Positions 50,844 through 60,228 of a stretch of 64,000 nucleotides of DNA are shown one piece after another (the first letter of the stretch is position 1; each line of letters opens with the position of its first letter). Both the position numbers and the translations under genes were made by a program. The DNA comes from Thalassospira australica (GTDB lineage: Bacteria > Pseudomonadota > Alphaproteobacteria > Rhodospirillales > Thalassospiraceae), in contig NZ_JRJE01000031.1 of assembly GCF_000763295.1 (NCBI RefSeq), positions 186,001 through 250,000 of the forward strand, written 5' to 3'. Under the pieces are notes generated by a model that was given only the letters and a program-made list of their open reading frames with translations, did not search any database and was not told the DNA's origin.

Positions 50844-53672
50844 CTATTCCAGACCAAGATGGCGCTTAAGATACCGGCCGGTATAGCTGCGTTCATTGGC
50901 CATTAGGTCTTCGGGCGTGCCTGTGCCAACCAATTGACCACCGCCGTCACCCCCCTCAGGGCCAATATCAAGGATCCAGTCAGCGGTTTTGATGACATCA
51001 AGATTATGTTCAATCACGACGACCGTATTGCCCTGATCGACAAGGGTATGAAGCACCTCAAGCAATTTGCGAATATCGTGGAAATGCAAACCCGTCGTGG
51101 GTTCATCAAGGATATAAATCGTCCGGCCTGTCGCACGTTTAGACAGTTCCTTGGCAAGCTTGACGCGCTGGGCTTCGCCACCCGAAAGGGTCGTGGCCTG
51201 CTGCCCCAGATGGATATAGGACAGACCAACCTGTTTTAGTGTTTCCATCTTGTCGCGGATCGAAGGAACTGCCTTAAAGAAGTCGGCGCCTTCCTCGACT
51301 GTCATGTCAAGAACGTCGGATATCGATTTGCCTTTAAAAGATATTTCAAGCGTCTCACGGTTGTAGCGATGACCTTTGCACTGATCGCACTCGACGTAAA
51401 CGTCTGGCAGGAAGTGCATTTCGATCTTGATCACACCATCGCCCTGACATGCTTCACAACGCCCGCCTTTGACGTTGAATGAGAAACGGCCCGGCTTGTA
51501 TCCGCGTGTCTTTGCTTCGGGCAATTGTGCGAACCATTCACGGATCGGCGTGAAGGCCCCGGTATAGGTGACCGGGTTGGAACGTGGCGTTCTGCCAATC
51601 GGGCTTTGGTCGATGTCAATAATTTTGTCGATTAACTCGACACCGGTGATCTCATCATGCGCACCCGGGTGATGGCGGGCATTATGCATACGCTTGGCAA
51701 GCGCCTTATAGAGCGTTTCAATCACAAGGCTTGATTTGCCGCCACCTGAAACCCCGGTTACGCAGATGAACTTGCCCAGCGGGAAATCAACATCAACCCC
51801 CTGAAGGTTGTTGGCCGTGGCCCCCTTGATGGAAATCGCTTTGCCATTGCCCTTGCGGCGTTCCTTTGGCACAGCAATCTGTTCAACACCAACAAGGTAT
51901 TTTCCGGTCAGGCTGTCTGGGTTTTGCTGAATCTGATCGGGGGTGCCTTCGGCAACGATGCGGCCGCCATGAATACCGGCACCCGGGCCCATATCAACAA
52001 CATAATCGGCCGCGCGAATGGCGTCCTCGTCATGTTCAACGACAAGGACCGTGTTGCCGAGGTCGCGCAGACGTTTCAGTGTTTCAAGCAGCCGGTCATT
52101 ATCACGCTGATGCAGACCAATAGACGGTTCATCAAGCACATACAGGACCCCGGTCAGGCCAGACCCTATTTGGGACGCGAGACGAATACGCTGGCTTTCG
52201 CCACCCGACAGGGTGCCTGAGGTCCGAGACATTGAAAGATAATCCAGCCCGACATCACGCAGAAAGCGTAAGCGATCATTGATTTCGCGCAGGATGCGCC
52301 GGGCGATTTCGGTTTCTTTGGCGCTGAGTTTCTCTTCGAGTGCCAGGAACCAGTCACCCGCTTTGGCAATCGACAGGTTCGTGATCTGCGAAATGTCGCA
52401 ATTATCAACTTTGACGGCCAATGCTTCGGGTTTCAACCGTTTGCCAGAACAGGTTGGGCAATTTGATACCATCTGGTATTTGGAAAGTTCGTCACGGGCC
52501 CACTGGCTGTCGGTTTCGCGCCAGCGACGTGACATATTGGGAATGACGCCTTCGAACGGGCGCGACACCTTATAACTGCGTGAACCGTCATCATAGGTGA
52601 CGGTGACTTCTTCCTCGCCAGAGCCATGCAGGATGATGTCCTGTGCTTTCTTGGGCAGCTTTCCCCAAGCGACATTGGTTTTGAACCCAAAGTGTTTTGC
52701 GACCGATTTCAGGGTTTGCAGATAGTATTTTGACGTGGTGCTGGCCCATGGTGCAACGGCCCCGTCTTCCAGCGTCTTGCTTTCATCAGGCACAACCAGC
52801 ATGGGATCGAACTCCATCTGGGTTCCAAGGCCGTCACAGGCCGGGCAGGCGCCAAACGGATTGTTGAACGAAAACAGGCGCGGTTCGATTTCTTCAATCG
52901 TGAAACCCGAAACAGGGCAGGCGAACTTTGCTGAAAACACGGTGGTGTCACCGGTTTTGGCATCTTCGGTCAGCACAATGCCATCGGTCAGTTCAAGGGC
53001 GGTTTCAAAACTATCGGCCAAGCGTGTGGTAATGCCATCCTTGACGATCAGTCGATCAACCACGACCGATATGTCGTGTTTCAATTTTTTATTCAGCTCC
53101 GGTGCTTCGTCGATGTCATACATTTCGCCATCTATTTTGACACGCTGGAAGCCGCGCGCACGGAGTTCACGCAATTCCTTTTTGTACTCGCCTTTCCGGC
53201 CACGCACGATCGGCGCCAGAAGGTAAAGACGCGTACCTTCTTCCATCTCCATCACACGGTCAACCATCTGCGAAACAGTCTGACTGACAATCGGAAGACC
53301 TGTGGCAGGCGAATAGGGGATGCCAACGCGCGCCCACAACAGACGCATATAGTCATAAATCTCGGTGACGGTGCCGACGGTCGAGCGCGGATTGCGTGAC
53401 GTGGTTTTTTGCTCGATCGAGATTGCCGGAGACAGGCCGTCGATATATTCGACATCTGGCTTTTGCATCAACTCAAGGAACTGGCGGGCATAAGCCGACA
53501 GGCTTTCGACATAGCGGCGCTGGCCTTCGGCATAGATTGTATCAAATGCCAGCGAACTTTTGCCAGACCCAGACAGCCCGGTAATCACCACAAGGGAATC
53601 GCGCGGCAGCTCAACATTGATGTTCTGAAGATTATGTTCTTTTGCGCCGTGAACGGTGATTTTCGTCAGCAT
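50844..53672 (-). CDS. uvrA: Excinuclease ABC subunit A
   Basis: 942 residues from ATG 53672 ([18 protein letters not shown] is the family start). Two ABC modules: Walker [24 protein letters not shown] near residue 31 and [20 protein letters not shown] near 640, signatures LSGGESQR (about 490) and LSGGEAQR (about 830), and zinc clusters [30 protein letters not shown] and CDQCKGHR. It scans DNA for lesions in nucleotide excision repair. SOS control is shown by the LexA box at 53685-53699. Confidence 0.97.
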   Translation of the reverse strand: MLTKITVHGAKEHNLQNINVELPRDSLVVITGLSGSGKSSLAFDTIYAEGQRRYVESLSAYARQFLELMQKPDVEYIDGLSPAISIEQKTTSRNPRSTVGTVTEIYDYMRLLWARVGIPYSPATGLPIVSQTVSQMVDRVMEMEEGTRLYLLAPIVRGRKGEYKKELRELRARGFQRVKIDGEMYDIDEAPELNKKLKHDISVVVDRLIVKDGITTRLADSFETALELTDGIVLTEDAKTGDTTVFSAKFACPVSGFTIEEIEPRLFSFNNPFGACPACDGLGTQMEFDPMLVVPDESKTLEDGAVAPWASTTSKYYLQTLKSVAKHFGFKTNVAWGKLPKKAQDIILHGSGEEEVTVTYDDGSRSYKVSRPFEGVIPNMSRRWRETDSQWARDELSKYQMVSNCPTCSGKRLKPEALAVKVDNCDISQITNLSIAKAGDWFLALEEKLSAKETEIARRILREINDRLRFLRDVGLDYLSMSRTSGTLSGGESQRIRLASQIGSGLTGVLYVLDEPSIGLHQRDNDRLLETLKRLRDLGNTVLVVEHDEDAIRAADYVVDMGPGAGIHGGRIVAEGTPDQIQQNPDSLTGKYLVGVEQIAVPKERRKGNGKAISIKGATANNLQGVDVDFPLGKFICVTGVSGGGKSSLVIETLYKALAKRMHNARHHPGAHDEITGVELIDKIIDIDQSPIGRTPRSNPVTYTGAFTPIREWFAQLPEAKTRGYKPGRFSFNVKGGRCEACQGDGVIKIEMHFLPDVYVECDQCKGHRYNRETLEISFKGKSISDVLDMTVEEGADFFKAVPSIRDKMETLKQVGLSYIHLGQQATTLSGGEAQRVKLAKELSKRATGRTIYILDEPTTGLHFHDIRKLLEVLHTLVDQGNTVVVIEHNLDVIKTADWILDIGPEGGDGGGQLVGTGTPEDLMANERSYTGRYLKRHLGLE

Positions 53673-53684
53673 GTCGGGCCTTTT

Positions 53685-53699
53685 GTTCCTGAATTGTTC
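53685..53699. promoter_or_regulatory. LexA (SOS) box of uvrA
   Basis: GTTCCTGAATTGTTC is GTTC-N7-GTTC, the direct-repeat operator bound by LexA in alphaproteobacteria. It lies 13 bp before the uvrA start codon and, relative to the promoter at 53706-53734, on the transcription start. Confidence 0.88.
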
Positions 53700-53705
53700 G
53701 AAGTC

Positions 53706-53734
53706 TGTATAGAGGAGCAATACCATATACGCAA
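53706..53734 (-). promoter_or_regulatory. uvrA promoter
   Basis: Minus strand TTGCGT (53734-53729), 17-bp spacer, TATACA (53711-53706). LexA at the box downstream would block it. A 7+7 inverted repeat CTGACAG/CTGTCAG at 53743-53759 lies just upstream. Confidence 0.7.
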
Positions 53735-53808
53735 GCAACCCCCTGACAGTTCCTGTCAGTATTTGTCAGGAGACCGTCATTTCTCAATCCCGTCGGAGAT
53801 GGAGCCAC

Positions 53809-53840
53809 GAAAAAACCCGCCGAACAAGTCCGGCGGGCTT
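53809..53840 (-). terminator. Terminator after fba (end of the nag operon)
   Basis: CCCGCCG (53816-53822) and CGGCGGG (53831-53837); on the minus strand a TTTTTT run follows. Confidence 0.88.
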
Positions 53841-53883
53841 CATAAATCTTTTGACTGTCAGGGTCAGATAACCCAGTCCAGTC

Positions 53884-54963
53884 TTAACCTTTGGTGACGG
53901 AACGTCCCGTTGCGCCAAGGTCTTTAAAGGCCTCTTCCAGGCGGGTTGCCATGGACAATTCTGCCTCACGGATCCAGACACGCGGATCGTATTGTTTTTT
54001 ATACGGTTTGTCGGTTTCCGGATCGACCTGATACTTGAAGGCACGATCGTTTGCTTCGACATATTCACCAACTGGTCGGGCGTAGGCGAACTGGGTGTCT
54101 GTGTCGATGTTCATCTTGAAGCAGCCATAACTGACGGCTTCTTCGATTTTCTCTTTTTCCGACCCCGAGCCGCCATGGAATACGAAGTCGAGCGGACGGC
54201 CTTCAAGACCATGTTTCTCGGCAACGTATTTTTGGCTTTCCAGAAGAATTTCCGGGCGAAGTTTGACGTTGCCCGGCTTATAGACGCCGTGAACGTTACC
54301 AAACGCTGCTGCGACTGAGAAATGTCCCAACGGGGAGAGGCGACGATAGGCTTCTTCAACTTCTTCCGGACGGGTGTAGAGGCGCGGATCAATTTCCTCG
54401 ACCGAGGTATCAAGTTCCTGACCAATACCGTCTTCTTCGCCGCCGGTGACGCCCAGTTCGATCTCCAGGCTCATCTCAATGGCAGACATCCGTTTCAGGA
54501 AAGTCTCGCAAGTTGCAAGGTTGTCTTCAACGGACTCTTCGGAAAGATCAAGCATGTGAGAGCTGTAAAGCGCCTTGCCAGTCTCGGCATAGGCCTTTTC
54601 GCTCCATTTCAGCATTTCATCGACCCAAGGCACGAACTTACGGTTCGCATGGTCGGTATGCATGACAACAGCCACACCATAATGTTCAGCAAGAAGCTGA
54701 GCATGGCGTGCAGCCGAAACAGCGCCCAAAACGCGGGCAGCAGCGGCGTCCTTGATGCCCTTGCCGGCAAAGAACTGTGCGCCACCATTCGAAAGCTGAA
54801 TGATAATGTCAGAACCGGCATTTGCAGCGGCTTCAAGTGCGGCATTCATCGTGCTTGACGATGTGATGTTCACAGCGGGGAGGGCGTAACCGTCCTGCTT
54901 ACAGGCAGCGACGAGTTCACGATAGGCAGCACCGGTAACAACACCGGGTTTAACGGAAGGCAT
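53884..54963 (-). CDS. fba: Class II fructose-bisphosphate aldolase
   Basis: 359 residues, the length of E. coli FbaA (class IIA). Motifs: KPGVVTGAAYRELVAACKQ (5-23), NGGAQFFAGKG (about 59-69), zinc-side VVMHTDHANRKF (about 99-110) with catalytic Asp and His, FHGGSGSEKEKI and NIDTDTQFAYARP. It splits fructose-1,6-bisphosphate into triose phosphates. It is 20 bp after the Gfo/Idh gene and has the operon terminator behind it, so it is induced with amino-sugar use. The short KbaY/GatY tagatose type is excluded by length. Confidence 0.93.
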   Translation of the reverse strand: MPSVKPGVVTGAAYRELVAACKQDGYALPAVNITSSSTMNAALEAAANAGSDIIIQLSNGGAQFFAGKGIKDAAAARVLGAVSAARHAQLLAEHYGVAVVMHTDHANRKFVPWVDEMLKWSEKAYAETGKALYSSHMLDLSEESVEDNLATCETFLKRMSAIEMSLEIELGVTGGEEDGIGQELDTSVEEIDPRLYTRPEEVEEAYRRLSPLGHFSVAAAFGNVHGVYKPGNVKLRPEILLESQKYVAEKHGLEGRPLDFVFHGGSGSEKEKIEEAVSYGCFKMNIDTDTQFAYARPVGEYVEANDRAFKYQVDPETDKPYKKQYDPRVWIREAELSMATRLEEAFKDLGATGRSVTKG

Positions 54964-54983
54964 GTGGGTACTCCTCCTGGGGG

Positions 54984-56051
54984 TCAGAGTAAAACAGGTA
55001 CCCCCGTGCGAACCGATTGGTCCGCGGCAAGGGCAATCCGCAAAGAGCCCAATGCATCTTCCATATGCTGCGTCAGGTCAAGTTCTTCTGTTATAGACTT
55101 TAGGAAAAATTGCTGTTCGCGCAGACACAGGGCGTCATGATCGGGCTCATCGTCCGTACGAATGATCTCGTCAGAATGTGAAAATTCTCCGGCGCTGTTT
55201 GTGGCAGCATGGTGAAGTTTTAGCGCGTTTGTTTTGGTGTGAGTGTCGATATCGGCCGAACCAGCGCCTTTTTCTTCAACATCGGTAATTGAAACACTGC
55301 CTTTTGGGCCAATCACATCTTTAACAAAGAACGCTGTTTCACTGATCATTGGCCCCCAGCCAGCTTCGTACCAGCCAATCGATCCATCATCAAAACGGAC
55401 CTGAAGTTGACCGTAGTTATACATGTCCGGGGCAACATCGTCTGACAGGCGAACCCCCATCGCATTGACTGAAACCGGTTTGGCACCTGTCATCAGGCAC
55501 ATAATGTCAAGATAGTGAACCCCGCAATCGACAATTGGTGAAACACTGTTGAGCAAGCGTTTATGGGTTTCCCAGAAGGCACCACTGCTTTGCTGGTTCA
55601 GGTTCATGCGCATGACAAGCGGTTTGCCAAGCGTCTTGGCGATTTCGACAAATTTTTCCCAAGACGGGTGATGACGCAGGATATAGCCAATGACGAGTTT
55701 ACGGTCATGCTTCTTTGCGGCGGAGACAACCCGTTCGGCATCTTCAACCGTGGCTGCAAGAGGTTTCTCAATAAAGACGTGCGCCCCGGCTTCGAACGCT
55801 GCAATCGCAAATTCAGCATGGGTTTCGGTGTAGGTATTGATCGAAACCGCATCCGGCTTGGTTTCCGCGAGTGCGGTAAAATAATCGGTGAACTGTGGAT
55901 AATCGCTAAAGCCATCAGGAAGTCGTTCGGCCGGAATGGGGGATCTGGCGCAAATACCAACGATCTCGTATCCATCAAGCGCATGATAGGCTTTTGCGTG
56001 GGACAATCCCATATTGCCCAAGCCAACGACTAGAATACGAACCGGCTTCAT
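54984..56051 (-). CDS. Gfo/Idh/MocA-family NAD(P)-dependent oxidoreductase
   Basis: 355 residues. N-terminal Rossmann domain RILVVGLGNMGLSHAKAYHAL (4-24), the EKPLAAT loop (about 94-100) with the family Lys, and a C-terminal alpha/beta domain (130-340) with the conserved DCGVHYLDIMCLMTG (His as likely catalytic residue). Substrates of this family are sugars, inositols and amino sugars. Within the nag operon (42 bp after nagA) it may oxidise or epimerise an amino-sugar or lactyl derivative, but the true reaction is unknown. Confidence 0.85.
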   Translation of the reverse strand: MKPVRILVVGLGNMGLSHAKAYHALDGYEIVGICARSPIPAERLPDGFSDYPQFTDYFTALAETKPDAVSINTYTETHAEFAIAAFEAGAHVFIEKPLAATVEDAERVVSAAKKHDRKLVIGYILRHHPSWEKFVEIAKTLGKPLVMRMNLNQQSSGAFWETHKRLLNSVSPIVDCGVHYLDIMCLMTGAKPVSVNAMGVRLSDDVAPDMYNYGQLQVRFDDGSIGWYEAGWGPMISETAFFVKDVIGPKGSVSITDVEEKGAGSADIDTHTKTNALKLHHAATNSAGEFSHSDEIIRTDDEPDHDALCLREQQFFLKSITEELDLTQHMEDALGSLRIALAADQSVRTGVPVLL

Positions 56052-56093
56052 TAGGTGCCTCCTGAAATTCTGATAAATAATTGATTGTGTTTG

Positions 56094-57230
56094 TTATTCC
56101 GCGCCGTTGATCCAGCTGCGTGTCACATTATATGCACCATCAAACAAGATGATATCGGCATTATACCCCGGAGCGATCCGGCCCATCTGATCATCAAGCC
56201 TAAGAAACGTTGCCGGATAAAGTGACGCCATGCGCAGCGCTTCGCCAAGTTCGATGCCCACCATTTCGACACAGTTCTTGACCGCAGAGATCATGTCCAA
56301 ATCCGAACCGGCCAGCGTACCGTCGGCAAGGGCGCAACGACCATCTGTTGCGACGATTTCCTCACCACCAAGGGTAAAGCGTTTATTAGCTGCACCGACA
56401 GTTGGCATGGCATCGGTCACCAGCATAATCTTGCCGCTTGCCTTGGCGTTTATTGCAATTTTCAAAGCAGCCGGATGCACGTGATAGCCGTCAACAATCA
56501 GGCCGCACCATGTGTTGTCATCAGCCATCGCAGCCCCGGCAACACCCGGCTCACGATGTGTCATGGGGCTCATGGCGTTAAACAGGTGGGTGAAACCCCG
56601 CATGCCTTCACCAATAGCAGCCTGAATGTCGTCATAGGTGCCTGCAGTATGACCAGCGCACACCAGAACGTCTTTGTCCGCTAGTGATTGGATCGTGCCT
56701 TTTGCGGCCCTTTCCGGTGCCATCGTCACCAAAACCCGCCCATTTGACAGGCGGGTCAGAAGGTTTATCGCGTCATCTTCCATTGGGCGGATGATGTCAG
56801 CCGAATGCACCCCCTTGCGTTCGGTGTTCAGGTACGGACCTTCAAGGTGAATGCCGACAATGCCGGGCACACCTGCGTCGATTGCCTGTTGGACAGCATT
56901 GATGGCAGATTCCATCTTGTCACGGTAATCCGTGATCAAGGTTGGCAGCATTGCCGTCGTGCCAAATTTGCGATGGGCTGCCATAATGGCCTGTATGCCA
57001 TCAATATCAGGCCGATCATTAAGCAATATGCCACCACCGCCATTGACCTGAACATCAATCAGGCCAGGCGCCAGTGTTTGGCCCATGCCATCAATTACTT
57101 CAATATCATCGGGCAGGGTGCTTGCGTTGCAGATCGCGTCGATCTTGCCATCGCGAACGACAACGGCTTTGCCTTCCTGAAAATTTGTTCCGTCGAAAAG
57201 ACGGGCGTTTGTAATGGCAAAAGCAGACAT
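56094..57230 (-). CDS. nagA: N-acetylglucosamine-6-phosphate deacetylase
   Basis: 378 residues, amidohydrolase fold. Motifs: APGLIDVQVNGGGG (about 52-65), GIHLEGPYLN (with metal Glu, about 126), AGHTAG (about 193), THLFNAMSPMTHREPGVAG (with His, about 214-232), GYHVHP and VTDAM with catalytic Asp (about 272). It removes acetate from GlcNAc-6-phosphate. The next gene upstream, nagB-II, ends one base before this start codon, so they are coupled. Confidence 0.94.
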   Translation of the reverse strand: MSAFAITNARLFDGTNFQEGKAVVVRDGKIDAICNASTLPDDIEVIDGMGQTLAPGLIDVQVNGGGGILLNDRPDIDGIQAIMAAHRKFGTTAMLPTLITDYRDKMESAINAVQQAIDAGVPGIVGIHLEGPYLNTERKGVHSADIIRPMEDDAINLLTRLSNGRVLVTMAPERAAKGTIQSLADKDVLVCAGHTAGTYDDIQAAIGEGMRGFTHLFNAMSPMTHREPGVAGAAMADDNTWCGLIVDGYHVHPAALKIAINAKASGKIMLVTDAMPTVGAANKRFTLGGEEIVATDGRCALADGTLAGSDLDMISAVKNCVEMVGIELGEALRMASLYPATFLRLDDQMGRIAPGYNADIILFDGAYNVTRSWINGAE

Positions 57231-58274
57231 TTAGCGGGTCTCCGTGACTTTCGAAAGGTGTGGTGGCGCATCCGGGTTGCAGCCACGGGCCAAAGCAACA
57301 CTTTCAGCCAGAGTGTAGAATGTCAGGATCATCGCGATGGGGGCAAGAAGCGGGTGGATATCCTCGACCACCGGAAGGTGGCCCTTTATATCGGCAAACC
57401 CTGTTTCTGCGGCGAGCAGATTGTCTGTTTTTGCACGCATGTCGCTTAGAAACCCTTCGACGCTATCGCGTGAAGCATCCTGTTGGGAAAACACCAGCAT
57501 CGGAAACGTCGGCGTCACAAGCGCCATTGGTCCGTGCTTTACTTCAGCCGCGCTGAAAGCTTCGGCGTGCAAGCTGCTGGTTTCTTTAAATTTAAGTGCC
57601 GCTTCCTGAGCAATCGCAAATGCCGGGCCACGACCAATAACATAAAGCCCTCTTGACTTGGCAATGGTTTCAGTCGCGCCCATCCAGTCTTGATCAAGGG
57701 CTGCTGCCAATGATTGGGGAAGTTGAGCAATGCCGTCATTAAATGCCGTATCGCCTGTCCATGCACCAACGATCTGCGCGATGGCTGTCAGGGTCGCGAT
57801 ATAGGATTTGGTTGCGGCAACACTCGTTTCCGGACCTGCCATCAGCGGGATGACATGATCAACGGTGTCAGCCAGCGGAGAGTCCACCACATTGACCAGG
57901 GCCACAGTGCGCGCGCCTGCGTCGCGTGCCGCTTCTGCATTGACCACCAGATCAGGACTTTTTCCCGATTGGGAAACGGCAATGAAAAGTGCATCTCTGG
58001 TCGCAATTGAGCGGTTGTAGATCGACACAATAGACGGGGCGCAAGAGACAACCGGAATGCCAAGCTGGCTTTCAATCAGGTATTTGGCATAAAGCGTCGC
58101 GTGGTCAGAGCTGCCACGGCCACAGGTTACAACGAACTTTGGCGGGTTGGCGCGAAGGTCCTCAGCAAGTTTGGTGATCGCATCCCTGTTGGTGTCCAGT
58201 TGTGTCGCAACAACTTTCGGGGATTCCGCCAGTTCGCGGCCCATCTGTGTTTTCGGGCGCCAAGTTGTTGTCAT
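57231..58274 (-). CDS. SIS-domain glucosamine-6-phosphate deaminase/isomerase (NagB-II/AgaS type)
   Basis: 347 residues with two SIS domains: CGRGSSDHATLYAKYLIE (about 51-68), SQSGKSPD (about 100-107), AGPETSVAATKSYIATL, and the second GRGPAFAIAQEAALKFKETSSLHAEAFSAAEVKHGP (about 212-247). It lacks the glutaminase domain of GlmS, so it releases ammonia: the NagB-II form of GlcN-6-P deaminase giving fructose-6-phosphate. NagB-II replaces hexameric NagB in many proteobacteria. Confidence 0.88.
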   Translation of the reverse strand: MTTTWRPKTQMGRELAESPKVVATQLDTNRDAITKLAEDLRANPPKFVVTCGRGSSDHATLYAKYLIESQLGIPVVSCAPSIVSIYNRSIATRDALFIAVSQSGKSPDLVVNAEAARDAGARTVALVNVVDSPLADTVDHVIPLMAGPETSVAATKSYIATLTAIAQIVGAWTGDTAFNDGIAQLPQSLAAALDQDWMGATETIAKSRGLYVIGRGPAFAIAQEAALKFKETSSLHAEAFSAAEVKHGPMALVTPTFPMLVFSQQDASRDSVEGFLSDMRAKTDNLLAAETGFADIKGHLPVVEDIHPLLAPIAMILTFYTLAESVALARGCNPDAPPHLSKVTETR

Positions 58275-58316
58275 GTCCAGTGTTCCCTCAGTTTTTACTT
58301 GTACCCGCTGGTGCCG

Positions 58317-59078
58317 TCAGCGGGCATCGACCTGCATTTCGGCAATAAAGTCATAACTGTCACCACGGTAATAAGACCGGGTGAATTCGACGGGTGTCCC
58401 ATTGGCCAGAAATGATCGGCGCTCGATATAAAGCGCGGCACTGCCATCGGGTACGCCAAGTATTTTGGCGGTTTCGCCATCAAAAAGTTCTGCGCGTAAG
58501 CGCTGCAGGGCGCGATCAGGTTTCTTGTTGTATTTGGCCAGCGCGTCATACAGTGATTTGTCAACGTCATCGGGGCTGGGTAAGAACGCACGCGGGATCA
58601 CAGCATATTCAAGCGCCATTGGTTTATCGTTGGCTGTGCGCAAACGCCTAAGCCGGGTGACTTCTGTTCCTGGCGACAGGTTAAGTGCCATGGCTTCTTC
58701 CGGAGATGCATGACCCAGTGTTTTTTCAAGCCAAACTGCACCCGGGTCCATGCCGCGCGTGATCATGTCTTCGGTAAACGATGTCAGCCTGGATAATGCC
58801 TGTTCAACACGCGGAGCAACAAATGTTCCCGCGCCATGGCGTTGAACAAGAACGCCTTCTTCAACAAGTGATCGCATGGCGTTGCGCACAGTCACACGCG
58901 AAATACCCAGTTCATTAGCCAGATCACGTTCACTGGGCAAGGCATCATCAACCTGAAGAATGCCATCATCGATAACGGCCTTTAATGCCGTTTGCAGGCG
59001 ACGGTAAAGGGGGCCGTTTCCGGTGTTTTCAATGTCACGTATTTTAAGATTTGCAATAACGTCCTGAGTGGCTGTCAT
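58317..59078 (-). CDS. GntR-family (HutC/UTRA) transcriptional regulator, probable NagR/NagQ
   Basis: 253 residues. Winged helix-turn-helix at about 20-90 (PLYRRLQTALKAVI...LPSERDLANELGISRVTVRNAMRSLVEEGVLVQRHGAGTFVA) and UTRA effector domain (about 105-245; LSPGTEVTRLRRLRTANDKPMALEYAVIP and FTRSYYRGDSYDFIAEM). UTRA regulators of nag genes sense GlcNAc-6-P or GlcN-6-P. It overlaps nagK by 4 bp and sits between kinase and deaminase genes, so it is part of the regulon it controls. Candidate sites lie at 60001-60023 and 60188-60204. Confidence 0.9.
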   Translation of the reverse strand: MTATQDVIANLKIRDIENTGNGPLYRRLQTALKAVIDDGILQVDDALPSERDLANELGISRVTVRNAMRSLVEEGVLVQRHGAGTFVAPRVEQALSRLTSFTEDMITRGMDPGAVWLEKTLGHASPEEAMALNLSPGTEVTRLRRLRTANDKPMALEYAVIPRAFLPSPDDVDKSLYDALAKYNKKPDRALQRLRAELFDGETAKILGVPDGSAALYIERRSFLANGTPVEFTRSYYRGDSYDFIAEMQVDAR

Positions 59079-59956
59079 GTTGCATTTCTTTCGTGATTCT
59101 TTGCCATCAGGATGGCGCCATGCATTGCATCAAATTTCGCAGGCACAATCAGATTCTGAATGTCAGTTGGCATGCGTCTGGTCATTTGTTCGCTAAGCCC
59201 GCCCATCAACGACACGCGTTGCGCCCCGAATGCCACAAGTTTGCGCAAAATCTTCAGGTTTGCTGCGACTGCATGATTGATGATGCTGGTCGCTACCACA
59301 TCTCCATTTGCCTCGGCCTCAAAGACCATAGGGCAAAACGCGCCATACTCGGCCGGACGCGCCGTTTCGGCGAAGGTAACAATGTTTTCAGGGTTATGTT
59401 CGAATTTCGCCATGACAGAACGGGTAAGATCTGTTTGCTCTGCCAAGTCGTCATGGGCGAGCAGGGCGGCTTCAATCGCGGCGCGCCCAATTCGGCCGCC
59501 GCTGCCTATATCTGAGATTTCAAAGCCCCAGCCCGCGACCGACAACTCCTTGCCGTCGATAATTGCCTGCCCACAGGTGCCAGTACCAACAATGAGAATT
59601 GCGCCGTTCTCACCATTGTGTGCACCAAGGCATGCGGTGTAGGCATCGGTTGCAAAGCAAATACTGGCAAACGGGTGAGGATAGGCTTCGATCAGCTTGC
59701 GCTCGCGTTCAAGCGGCAACCCTGCAAGACCGAGGCCGGCATGCAGGTCGCCAATTCGGGACTCGTCAAGGCCTGCTTCGATCAGCGCCTGAACAGCAGC
59801 AGCGGTTATTTCACCAAAGATATGATCCATCCCTAATCGGGTATTGGCACCCCCACGGACAGCTTCGCCCAATACCTTGCCGGACTCTGTCGCAATCCGT
59901 ACACGGCTACGCGTTCCGCCACCGTCGACACCAAGATAAAGCCGCTCGTCTGTCAT
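59075..59956 (-). CDS. BadF/BadG-type N-acetylglucosamine (or GlcNAc/MurNAc) kinase
   Basis: 293 residues of the ASKHA fold: phosphate 1 YLGVDGGGTRSRVRIATESG (about 6-25), adenosine-side GTGTCGQAIIDG, and GFEISDIGSGGRIGRAAIEAAL (about 143-164). This family includes eukaryotic NAGK and the clostridial MurK that phosphorylates both GlcNAc and MurNAc. An ABC importer delivers the sugars unphosphorylated, so a kinase is required for MurQ and NagA to act, and dual specificity would fit. AGGAAGG precedes ATG 59956. First gene of the minus-strand operon. Confidence 0.82.
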   Translation of the reverse strand: MTDERLYLGVDGGGTRSRVRIATESGKVLGEAVRGGANTRLGMDHIFGEITAAAVQALIEAGLDESRIGDLHAGLGLAGLPLERERKLIEAYPHPFASICFATDAYTACLGAHNGENGAILIVGTGTCGQAIIDGKELSVAGWGFEISDIGSGGRIGRAAIEAALLAHDDLAEQTDLTRSVMAKFEHNPENIVTFAETARPAEYGAFCPMVFEAEANGDVVATSIINHAVAANLKILRKLVAFGAQRVSLMGGLSEQMTRRMPTDIQNLIVPAKFDAMHGAILMAKNHERNAT

Positions 59957-59988
59957 ATCTGGATAACCGCCTTCCTGTTTATGGAAGA

Positions 59989-60023
59989 AGCATAGCAGAG
60001 TGGTATCTTAAAAAGCAATACCA
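59989..60023 (-). promoter_or_regulatory. nagK operon promoter with TGGTAT/ATACCA operator
   Basis: Minus strand TTGCTT (60018-60013), 18-bp spacer, TATGCT (59994-59989). TGGTAT (60001-60006) and ATACCA (60018-60023) form an inverted repeat with 11 bases between; one half lies in the spacer, the other on the -35. Confidence 0.6.
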
Positions 60024-60178
60024 ATATAATTCCAATGAATCCGAAAATGGTCTGTGTTTGGTGTCAGTAAGTTTACATAAAGCCATAAAGAGCAGAGAAA
60101 AATATCTATTAACTAATTGATTTATCGGCATTTTATGGGTTTTAATGGGGCATTTCAGTAAAATGTTCATCAAGTGGC

Positions 60179-60207
60179 TTGCGTCGCTGGTATCACAATG
60201 GTATTTA
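60179..60207 (+). promoter_or_regulatory. murQ promoter with tandem TGGTAT sites
   Basis: TTGCGT (60179-60184), 17-bp spacer, TATTTA (60202-60207). TGGTAT occurs at 60188-60193 and 60199-60204, 11 bp apart, so bound repressor would cover the spacer and -10. The 272-bp intergenic region between nagK and murQ is AT-rich and shows no gene. Confidence 0.6.
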
Positions 60208-60228
60208 ATTTGAAGAGGGAGACGAAAA

